NCBI RefSeq assembly: GCF_021462225.1
Contig: NC_061811.1
Coordinates: 24,513,663-24,577,662, forward strand
Length of the DNA stretch: 64,000 nt
Direction of reading: 5' to 3'
Source of the DNA: Girardinichthys multiradiatus
Taxonomy: Eukaryota > Chordata > Actinopteri > Cyprinodontiformes > Goodeidae
Shown here in pieces: positions 12,444-24,400 of the stretch. Within the stretch, counting starts at the first letter, position 1. Each line of letters begins with the position of its first letter. Under the pieces are notes generated by a model. The model saw only the letters and a list, made by a program, of their open reading frames with translations. It made no database searches and was not told the origin of the DNA. A program made the translations under genes and the position numbers.

Positions 12444-15400
12444 CTGCTGACAGACAGGAGGATGCACCGTGAGAAAACAGTCACAAAATGAGTCACAAGA
12501 CAGCCTTCAAAAGCCTAGATCAGACGTGGGAAACGTGTTTCCAGTGGGTCACATTAATATGGTTACATGGCAAATTTCATCATATTTTAGAGTCAGAAGC
12601 CCTAAATACAGGGGTTGGACAATGAAACTGAAACACCTGTCATTTTAGTGTGGGAGGTTTCATGGGTAAATTGGACCAGCCTGGTAGCCAGTCTTCATTG
12701 ATTGCACATTGCACCATTAAGAGCAGAGTGTGAAGGTTCAATTAGCAGGGTAAGAGCACAGTTTTGCTCAAAATATTGAAATGCACACAACATTATGGGT
12801 GACATACCAGAGTTCAAAAGAGGACAAATTGTTGGTGCACGTCTTGCTGGCGCATCTGTGACCAAGACAGCAAGTCTTTGTGATGTATCAAGAGCCACGG
12901 TATCCAGGGTAATGTCAGCATACCACCAAGAAGGACGAACCACATCCAACAGGATTAACTGTGGACGCAAGAGGAAGCTGTCTGAAAGGGATGTCCGGGT
13001 GCTAACCCGGATTGTATCCAAAAAACATAAAACCACGGCTGCCCAAATCACGGCAGAATTAAATGTGCACCTCAACTCTCCTGTTTCCATCAGAACTGTC
13101 CGTCAGGAGCTCCACAGGGTCAATATACACGGCCGTGCTGCTATAGCCAAACCTTTGGTCACTCATGCCAATGCCAAACGTCAGTTTCAATGGTGCAAGG
13201 AGCGAAATTTTGGGCTGTGGACAATTTGAAACATGTATTGTTCTCTGATGAGTCCACCTTTACTGTTTTCCCCACATCCGGGAGAGTTACGGTGTGGAGA
13301 AGCCCCAAAGAAGCGTACCACCCAGACTGTTGCATGCCCAGAGTGAAGCATGGGGGTGGATCAGTGATGGTTTGGGCTGCCATATCATGGCATTCCCTTG
13401 GCCCAATACTTGTGTTAGATGGGCGCGTCACTGCCAAGGACCACCGAACCATTCTTGAGGACCATGTGCATCCAGTGGTTCAAACATTGTATCCTGAAGG
13501 CGGTGCCGTGTATCAGGATGACAATGCACCAATACACACAGCAAGACTGGTGAAAGATTGGTTTGATGAACATGAAAGTGAAGTTGAACATCTCCCATGG
13601 CCTGCACAGTCACCAGATCTAAATATTATTGAGCCACTTTGGTGTGTTTTGGAGGAGCGGGTCAGGAAATGTTTTCCTCCACCAGTATCACGTAGTGACC
13701 TGGCCACTATCCTGCAAGAAGAATGTCTTAAAATCCCTCTGACCACTGTGCAGGACTTGTATATGTCATTCCCACGACAAATTGATGCTGTATTGGCTGC
13801 AAAAGGAGGTCCTACACCATACTAATAAATTATTGTGGTCTAAAACCAGGTGTTTCAGTTTCATTGTCCAACCCCTGTATCTCGAAAGAAGGAAACAAAA
13901 ATGAATCACAACCGGCCGTTGCATTGATTTTTAAACAAGACAAGTAACTATAAAATACACTTCTCTGACACAAAAGAACCTTTGGAGGAAAGTCATACGA
14001 AATGTGCACCATCATATATGGATATAAGCATGTAATCTGGAAACGTGGATCGTCTACTTATTGTCATAAACAGAAAGTAGATTGCTTACTTGACAAAAAA
14101 ATCCTAATATGTTGAATTAATATGTGGTGGCATAATAGCGACACTGGAAAAGATTGAGTGAGTACTCTTCCTTTTCCAAAGATCCTCTAAAACGTGGCTG
14201 AAGTCTGTTAAAGGTGAGAGAGGCTGATTTCTACCCAACCACCAAAAACAAGTCTATTCTTTAAAACAATATATTTGTTCCAATATCTTGACACAATTGG
14301 AATACTGTCTTCAAGGGAAGGAGCAACCGCAGGCGGAGAAATGAAGACAACGCAGTTCATGTCACATAACTCTAAAGGAGTCAGCAGGCAGACCGTAGAA
14401 GCAGCAGCCATTGTTCCTTTTCTGCATAAAGTTTCTCAAGTGAGAAAATGCGTTTTTTCATTGTGAGTTTTATTTTATGGGTCTCCTCAGTCAGCACAAA
14501 GCATCTGATTCCCATGGCAATGATTGTTTACAAAAATCCATAACCGCTCTCTCCAAACGTTCCGCCAACATGTTTTCACAAGATAATTAGCTACAGAAGC
14601 AACCGGCTTTTATTACAGCCTTTTCTTGCCACCACATGTGTAGCAGCATTTACGCCAAGTAACCTCTTAGGGTCAAATGGCATGTTTGTTGTTAGAAAAC
14701 AAAATGCAGACAGGCTCATAAAGTTTGAGCGGTGTAACAGACGGTTTCCTAAGAGTAACATGTTGACAGCTAAACTACAACTTTAAAGACAGAATATCTG
14801 TTGAAAAGTGAGACTTTCAACTGCTTCCATTCACTGCCACTAGATTTTACATAGGAGTGATAGCAAAATCCTAAAAGCACCAGACTGCCGGTCAAAACCT
14901 GACCAGAAATTGCAAGGTCTACCTGAATTTTATTTTTAGGCCCGAGCAGGAAAACTGCAAGGGCCTATTGTAATCGCTCGAATTCTTATTATTATTCCGT
15001 TGCCTCTTTGCGGGGCAATATGGGGACTTTGCCATACCCCAAAACTCACCAAACTTCACCCAAAATTGTCCCCCGCGTGAAATTCTTGATCCTTAATGTC
15101 GTCACCAGTGGGCGTGGCCAAACCACTTAGCCACGCCCCCAAATGTGAGGTAGCCCGAACCGTAAGTCGTAGAGATCTGAAATTCGGCACAATGCTAGAA
15201 CTCCTCAAAACAAGAAAAAAAGTATCTTGGGGGTATGCCCTAAAATGCACAGGAAGTTGGCCATTTTGGGTCAAAGGCTGATTTTTGCCCGTTTTTCACT
15301 TTTACTCACCTCGAACTTAAACAAACTACTCCTAGGGATTTTGAGCTATCGACTTCATATTTGGGCTATATGCAGTTAAGGCATGGGGAATTAAAAGTTA

Positions 15401-18400
15401 TCAAAATCGTGAGTTTTTGAACATGTTTAGGGGGCGTGGCCGGGGCACGAACTTGGCATTCGTGCCGAAAGTGAAAAATTGCAATAACCTTCCCAAAAAA
15501 AATACAAATCACACCAAAGTTGGCATGAAGGAGGACATTTGGGTTCCCGACGATCCTATGGGGTCATATGCTGACATCATCAAAGCCACGCCCCCTCAGA
15601 ACCGGAAGTCACTTTTTTCACTTGGAAAGGTGCCTCTATGACCCACTTGACCCAATCAACTTGAATCTGTGTCAGAAGACAGATAACTAGTGGGTCTAAC
15701 TTCGTTTGAAGCACAGTGACGTTTCATAAAAGGGCGTGGCAAGGGTGGCGCCGCAAAGTAGGACGTCACGCCATGGCCATACGTTTGGCTTTAATTTCCA
15801 CATACATCATCTGATCTGCACCAAATTCCATGTGATTGAACCTTGTCCAGTTCTCAACAGAGATCTGATGACATATTCGGTGGGCGTGGCCTAATTCGTA
15901 CACAGCGCCCCCTAGAAAATTTCAAAAAATCAGCCCCAAGTCATGCTTTGACCGAGAATTCTGAAATTTGGTACACATATGTAACTTCTCAAGACCTACA
16001 AAAAAGTCTATTGGAGCATTGGTCCAAACACCACAGGAAGTCGGCCATTTTGGATTGAAGTTGCCATTTTGACCCTCTTTTGGGCGTTTTTAGCCCGCAT
16101 ATCTGAGCGAACTCCTCCTACAGCTTTTGACTTAGAGATTTGAAAATCACTCAGTATACTCTTAAGGGATTGGGGATCAAAAGTTATCAAAACCTTTTTG
16201 ATACATGAAAGTATGTGGGCGTGGCCACGCATCAAAATATGACTTCTCACCATAAAACACTAAATTGATATAGCTCCTACAAGGAAAGTCACAGACAAAT
16301 GAAACCTTCTGGGATTGATCTGCCTCTAGGCCTCAACAATATTCACTGATCAGATGCTGACATCATCGAAGCCCCGCCCCCTGAGAACAGGAAGTATCAT
16401 GTTTTCCTTTACAGACTCAATGTTTGATGTTCTTCACCTAATCAATGTCAAACTGTCCCAAGTAACAGATAACATGATGGTCTTAGACAGTCGCCAGTAC
16501 TTACTGCTGTAGCTGGAGGGTGTGGCTATGATGGTGTGGCAAATTCTGATGTCACGCCACAGCCATACGTTTGGCTCTAAATTACACATGCATGGTCCGA
16601 ATCACTCCAAACTGAATATGCTTGATCTTTGTCAGCCCCCAAACAGCTCTATTGGATTACATTTAAATCTGAATCAACAGCGCCCCCTAGGACACTTCAA
16701 GGGCTATATCTCCCTCATTCATCATCGGATCCACTTCAAATGTAGTATACATGATCATGAGTTAATGATGGACATTTTGACACAGTCAATTGATGATTTT
16801 GTTTTAGCCCCGCCCACAAACAAACAAGCGACTGCAGCGTCCTTCTGGAAGGTCCGATTTACTCGAAATTTTGAATGCTTTTTGCCACACTGAAACTCTG
16901 CATGACCGAAGATCATATGACATGTTGCTCACAGTACCACTTAGTGACGACGTGTTGAAGTGAAGCGGTGTCATCGTTGGTGGCGTGTATGAGGTGATGC
17001 CAGGCTCCTGCGGTCGCTCAACAGCCCGAGTTGCGTTGAGGGGTGCGAGAGCCTTCAAAGCTGCTTGCAGGTTTCTAGTTATTATTCCGTTGCCTCTTTG
17101 CGGGGCAATATGGGGACTTTGCCATACCCCAAAACTCACCAAACTTCACCCAAAATTGTCCCCCGCGTGAAATTCTTGATCCTTAATGTCGTCATCAGTG
17201 GGCGTGGCCAAACCACTTAGCCACGCCCCCAAATGTGAGATAGCCCGAACCGTAAGTCGCAGAGATCTGAAATTCGGCACAATGCTAGAACTCCTCAAAA
17301 CAAGAAAAAAAAGTATCTTGGGGGTATGCCCTAAAATGCACAGGAAGTCGGCCATTTTGAGTCAAAGACCGATTTATGCCCGTTTTTCACTTTTACTCAC
17401 CTCGAACTTAAACGAACTCCTCCTAGGGATTTTGAGCTATCGCCTTCATATTTGGTCAATATGGAGTTAAGGCATGGGGGATTAAAAGTTATCAAAATCG
17501 TGACTTTTTTGCCTTGTTTAGGGGGCGTGGCCGGGGCACGAACTTGGCGTTCGCTCCGAAAGTGAAAAATTGCAATAACTTTCCCAAAAAAATTCCAAAT
17601 CACACCAAAGTTGGCATGAAGGAGGACATTCGGGTTCCCGACAATCCTATGGGGTCGTATGTTGACATCATCAAAGCCACGCCCCCTCAGAACAGGAAGT
17701 AACTTTTTTCACTTGGAAAGGTGCCTCTCTGACCCTCACGACCCAATGAACTTCACAGTTTGTCAGAAGAGAGATAACTACTGGGTCTAACTTCGTTTGA
17801 AGCACAATGACTTTTCATAAAAGGGCGTGGCCATGGTGGCGCCGCAAATTCAGACATCACGCCATGGCCATACGTTTGCCTCTAATTTCCACAAAGATCA
17901 TCTGATCTGCACCAAATTCAAAGTGATTGAACCTTGTCTAGTCCCCAACAGAGATCTGATGACATATTCGATGGGCGTGGCCTAATTACTCCACAGCGCC
18001 CCATAGAAAACTTAAACAAATCAGCCCCAAGCCATGCTTTTACCGAGGATTTTGAAATTTGGTACACAAATGTAACTTCTCAGGATCTACAAAAAAGTCT
18101 ATTGGAGCATTGGTCCAAACCCAACAGGAAGTCGGCCATTTTGGATTGAAGTTGCCATTTTGACCCTCTTTTGGGCGTTTTTAGTCCGCATATCTGAGCG
18201 AACTCCTCCTACAGCTTTTGATTTAGAGACTTGAAAATCACTCAGTATACTCTTAAGGCATTGGGGATTAAAAGTTACTTTTAAAAGATGATGTTGTTTT
18301 TGCCCCGCCCACAAACAAACAAGCGACTGCAGCGTCCTTCTGGAAGGTCCGATTTACTCGAAATTTTGAATGCTTTTTGCCAGACTGAAACTCTGCATGA

Positions 18401-21400
18401 CCGAAGATCATATGACATGTTGCTCACAGTACCACTTAGTGACGACGTGAAGCAGTGTCATCGTCGGTGGCATGTATGAGGTGATGCCAGGCTCCTGCGG
18501 TCGCTCAATAGCCCGGGTTGCGCTGAGGGGTGCGAGGGCCTTCAAAGCTGCTTGCAGGTTTCTAGTTTTAAATTAGAATTGTTAATAGAAGCAGTCAGGG
18601 TTTCTTCTTTAAGTTATGAACTCATACTGGTGCTGGAGACATTGCTATTATGACCTTTGGTTTGGGTGTTGCTAGAGTTTTGTGTTCCACACATGGCACC
18701 ATCCCTCTATGGCAACTTTTGATGGACTTGTGCATTCTTTCTTTTAGAAACATTTCTCAATTCCAGCTATGAATGTGAACATAATCATCGTGAGCTAAAA
18801 GCCAAAGCTCAACGGAAAATTAAAAATTTTAGAAATGATTATGTATTTACCCTTTAAACTAATCAAAAGGTGACACAAAAACATTTTTCGTTTGTGGTGT
18901 TAAAGACTGGGTTTTTTTTTTTTTTTTTGGTTAATCACAAAAAAATACTTATTCTACTAACTTTACTAATCAAGAAACTTCAGATGTAGACTTCTCATAT
19001 CTTTAATGATTAAGCAGAAAAATGGAAAAATCAAATGTGGAACCTGTTTCTTAAATACCTCTATTTTTGGTTTAGGCTTTTGATTTGCCTCCGAGTGCAG
19101 ATCAGAGTTCACGGTTTGCTCTGAAGGAGCCGGGGCATCGGCCACTGGGCTTAGGGAGTTTGATTTCAATGCCACTCGCGTCCCATTGGATATCAAAATG
19201 AAAACGTCATTGTGAGACTGCAGGAACTAAAAATAAAACAAACAAAAACTGGATCAGATGTATAATATATTTTTTTATTAGTATAGGAGGAAAAATGAGA
19301 CATACCTTTCCAATGGGACCGTAGTGTTTTCTGAACCTTTTGCTCCAGGATGATCCAGTTTTATTCATGAGTTTTTGGCCAAGCTGATCCAACAAAACAC
19401 TTTTTGATGACTCCTAGAGGACAGTAAAGGTACTGCAGTTTAAAAATGTAAGTCACAGTATGCCACAGTTGTACTGGAAAAAGAAAAATGGAAATTGTAG
19501 GTCAGAAGCCATCCATAGATTTAGGTGTACCTGAGCAATGATTGCAGTAATGATAGACAAAGGGTCATCTTCTTGTAGTTTTTGCTCAGGTAACTCCTTG
19601 ACTTCCTCCTTTATTTTCTTTTGGGTTTTGGGTTTGCAGTCCTCTTCCTGACAACAAAATATGCATTCTATGACACATGCATGCTTACAAAAAATCCAAA
19701 AAGTGAAAATCTAGCAGCAACCGTTTCTGATTTTGAAAGAAAATCTGCATTTTTCCCCTCACCGGTGGCTCCCATAGTCCAAGCTCATCAATGTCTTTAA
19801 TGTAAACATGGTAATGGCCGCCATAACAGCCTCCCTTATGGATAATCACGGAAAACAGTTCATATGTGAAATCAGAGTCCTCTGCGTCAGTCTGTAAGAA
19901 GGAAAACCGAGAGTTTTAAAGGAAACTCAAAGCAGCAGAACTTTTGTCGCCTCATCAGGTTATTGCAGGTGCATCTTAATAAACATTTCAAGCATTTATT
20001 TCTGTTAATTATGGTGTACAGCTACTGAAAAACCCAATATTCTGTTTTGAAGAAAATTGAAATATTACATAAAACCACTTTTAAAAAAGTATTTTTAATA
20101 TAGAAATATCGGCCTACTGAGGTGTTGAGGAAGCCCAGGTTGTTGTAATAGTGGCCATCAGCTCTTCTGCATTGTTGACTCTGATGTCTCATCTTCCTCT
20201 TGACAAATTCTCTGTGGGATTTAGGTCAGACCAGATTCCTGACCAATCAAGAACACTGATAGCATGGTCTTTAAAGACACTATTGGTATCTTGCAGTGTT
20301 GGCAGGTACCAGGTCCAGCTGGAAAATAAAATCAGTATCTCCAGAAAGTTTGTTAGCAGATGGAAGCATAAAGTCCTCTAAAACCTCCTGTTGGATGCTT
20401 TGGTTGACTGTGGACACAGTGGACCAACACCAGTAGATAAAATGTACCTCAAATCATCACTGGCTGTGGAGACTTCGCACTAAAATTCAAGCAAACTGCT
20501 TTTCTAGTGCCTCACCATTTATCCTCTAAAATCTTCATTTCCAAATTAAATACCAACAAATGAGAACTTTGGTCTTCTGAGCCCAAGCAACATGCTCCTG
20601 ACAATGTATCTGGTTCAGAAGTGATTTAACATAAAGAATGCGATGGTTGTAGCCCAGATCCTTGACACATCGGTGTGTCATGGCTCTTCAAGCACAGACT
20701 CCAGCCACAGCCAATACCTTGTGCATCTCCTTCAAGCTCTCATACAGTCTATGCTTCACAATTCTCTTAAAGCTGGGGTTATCTTTGCAGCTGGTGCACA
20801 TTTTCCTGCATGTTTTCCTTCCTCTAAACTTTCCAAACACATGCTCTGATACAGCACTCTGTGAACCTCCTGCCTCTTTAGCAGTAACCTTTGTGGTACA
20901 CCCTCCTTGTGGAATGTGTCAATGACTGTCTACTAGGTCATCATCATGGTTATGTCGGCCATAACATAGCCTTTCTTTATCATATTCTGTATATCTGATA
21001 AACTAAATCTTCAGTTTTCATTAACTGTAAGAAATAATCACTCAAATTAACAGAAATAAATTACATTTTTGATCAAATAAATTTTTTTTAATGACTTTCA
21101 TATACAGAGAGAGAAGTTCAGCTAAAATCTTTCCAGTACCTGTTCACAAAAAGGTCGCAGATCGATGGTGAGTGGGAAGCTGTAGCGTCCAGTTTCCTTG
21201 TATCGTTCACATTTGGTAAAGTCAAAGCTGAACCGCAGCAAAGACATGGTCATAAACAGGGGCAGCTGCTTTAGCTTGGCAGACTGAGAAATGGCAAAGA
21301 AAAACTTTTTTTTAACCACAGCGAGAATGAACACTGCTTTCACAAAGCATTTTATTGAATTAAAATGTGTGTTATCGGTACTGACCTTGGCAGCAGTGAC

Positions 21401-24400
21401 CAACCTGGAACACTGAGCACAACGATAAAGGTTATTGCCTTCAAACAACTCTTCCTCCACAAACATGTTCCACAAAGCCTCCTCCAGGCTGGAAACACCA
21501 CAAACGCACACCGTCAGGTCCAGGAAGTCCTCCTGCAGATGACACAAAAACACATTTAAACCAAAAATGAGCAAACAAATATTTTCAGCATGATCTTTAT
21601 GGGCACAAACCCAGCCTACATGGGACTGGTTCACAGTAACACACCTTCCTCTGGCTCACGTTTCCACACTCCTTGCATACGATGCTGTTGACAATAGTAC
21701 CGTGGTAGAGGCGTTGGATCAATGTACTGCCACTGGTGCCCACAAGAGAGTGCTCCAATGCACTGAACAGAATCCTGTTCAGCTCCTGCACATCATGCTG
21801 ATTCGTCCCCTTGAAAGAATAACAAAAAGGGCAGTTCAGATGAGGAAAGACACTTTGATCCTTTTTACTTCCATGTTGTAGCCATAAACAAACCATTTTG
21901 TACCCATATAATTTAAACAACTGTAAATTCATGTAGAAATTGTTACTTGATAAGCTTTCATGAAGTATGGAGATAGTAATAGAGATAGAAATAGTCGAAA
22001 AATTATTATATTCTCACATATATTTAATTGACTTCAGTGTTATTTCAATAAACTTCGTCTTTATATTTATTCTTGTTCTGAACTCTGTTTGGGCCAGCTG
22101 ACCCTTTTAAAATATGACAAGTTGGAGTCATGTAACCCCATTTCCTTTCAGTAAACTAAGAGTGGAAAATTAAGGACATGCAAAATATCGCCCCAGTGGG
22201 TGCACACTGGCAAATGGTTAGTACAAAACATCCTGCAACATTAGACTCCATTTTGTTCAAGAAAAAAGTAACCGAGTCTTCTATTGATTCTTGTTTTCAA
22301 GAAGCAAACATCAAACCTATTTTTTTTCTTAAATAAAACAAGTCTGAGGCACATAAAATGCAGAAATGTAATATGACTGCACTGCAGTGAAGGCCAGACT
22401 AAACCTTGAGGCCTTCAGGACAACTGGTTCATAAAAGGGTTCATTTCTTGAAGCTTCATGGAAACAAAAATCCCCCAGCTGGTCAAAGACTGTTTCACCG
22501 CCAGTATTTCACGGGTAATTTCATCAATTGGTAACACACTCACTGCGTTGCAACAGCACAGCCATGGAAATGACCGCAAAGCAAAAACAAAAGTCAGTTA
22601 ATCTTAATAAATACATTTGATGTATTAATTCATAGGAATAGCATCTCTAAGTTTGAGTGTAATGGGTATGTAACAAGACAATAAAATGGAATCTAATATT
22701 TCTTGGCAAATGTTTATGAATAGATAATTATTCAAAGTTTTAATAATCTATAATGAAGGAGGAACAACTGATTCCAAACTGCAGCAATGTGTTAGCAAGG
22801 TAAGGAAGAATGACCTAAGTACATGTTGTACTTTATTTCTTTACCACAACAAACACTTCTTGGATGGGAAAAACTGAAGATCGGAATTAAAAAAAGTGAA
22901 CATTGCATTACAAAGAAAGTGACTTGGCTTTCTGCAAGTTTCAGCAAGTCACATGTAGGACTTTTTCAGATCCTTATAAGAGCAATATAAATGTAATTTT
23001 AGAGCTATTGGAATTAAACAAAATAACTTCTGTTACTAAACTGAACACTTTACCTCATAGATCTAAGCATGGTAGATATATCTGCTGAAGTTGGTGTTTT
23101 TAGCTATGGCATGGAACTTCAGTGCTCTTACAATTATAGGTTACCTAGGTGCAATGCATTCAAAGACAGTGGATACAGTAAGATCCGGTGGTTTTAGACA
23201 ACCACTGAAATCCCTCATTTTAAGACAAACCTTTTCAAAAGTACACTTTTTAATGCCAAAGGAGCTGGTCATGAATAACCAAGAAGAAGGGTCTAATTTT
23301 GTTTCAAGAAAGCATCTAAAACAGGTCAGTTGTTTGGTGGAACGTTTTTTCTGGAGTGAATGTAGGGCATTAGACAGGACTGTTTACTGTCCTCTATTAG
23401 GGGGTGCTTTAGTTGTGTCAACACATAATAATGTCTTAATACCTTACCTTTATCCCATGTCATGTACAACTTGTGAACATTTACGTTAATTACTGTATCA
23501 CCAGTCTGTAATCGCCACAAACCAACAGAAGCTATGGTTTTTAAGAGTACAGCTGCTTGTTTAATCACATCGCTGCATGTCTTTTTTTCCACTAGAGGAT
23601 TAGGTTTACATGACCCATGGCAACTTGTGTCTCTAAAATGTTTTGTTCTCCTCGGGAAATAATTTGGCAGCTGGATGGCCTCCAGAAAGAAGTGGAATTC
23701 CAGTCAGGTTACTTGGGCTGACTACTATATTATAGTACAACCACGTTTTGTACACTTAAGCATGCCAAGGCGGATGTTACTGGGGGATATAATCAATCAC
23801 TGAAAAAGAAAACCGTAATTTGAGCCTCTCCTTTTCCCCATCACGGACCTGGCTGCTGTTCCAGCCGAAGCTGTGGGTGAGGTCAGTGGTGCAGGCGCTC
23901 TGATGGTCTACCAGTAACAGACGGGCAAACAACTTCTGAAGCTCAAGAGGGATCACTCTGACCTGTAGAGAAAAAGAGCAAAACTGTAATATAAAATCTT
24001 GATTAACATATTTCTAATAATGTTATCTAAAGCATTTATAATATTTTTGTTAGTTTCATTTTGATGGAGTAAGGTAAAAAATTTTAATAGACATAATTTA
24101 GGGTTCGTTCTTGTCGTTACATAGTAACAAGTAAAACAAGGTGATATTTGCAGGTCTAACAGGGGAGGTAACTAGCCTGCAATCAGATACTTAACAGAGA
24201 CAATTGCAACAGCCTGTCTTTTTATACTTGAACATATGGCTAATTGATTTCAGAGATATTTAAGTAAAATAAATACACAATAAAAAGAACCTAAGGAATA
24301 AAATAGGACATTCAGAATGGGTGAGCGACACCTTCTCTAGCATCTCATTAAAAGAACTGGGGTGACGCAAACGTTTAAGTGTTTTGAAACTGTAACTTTT

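Noticed and set aside
14939..18567. CRISPR-like or coding tandem array
   Set aside because: The repeat units are hundreds of bases long and without spacers, the frames are short and broken, and the host is a vertebrate.
23091..23489. 132-codon plus-strand open frame inside a usp40 intron
   Set aside because: No motif, and it lies between well-supported exons on the other strand.
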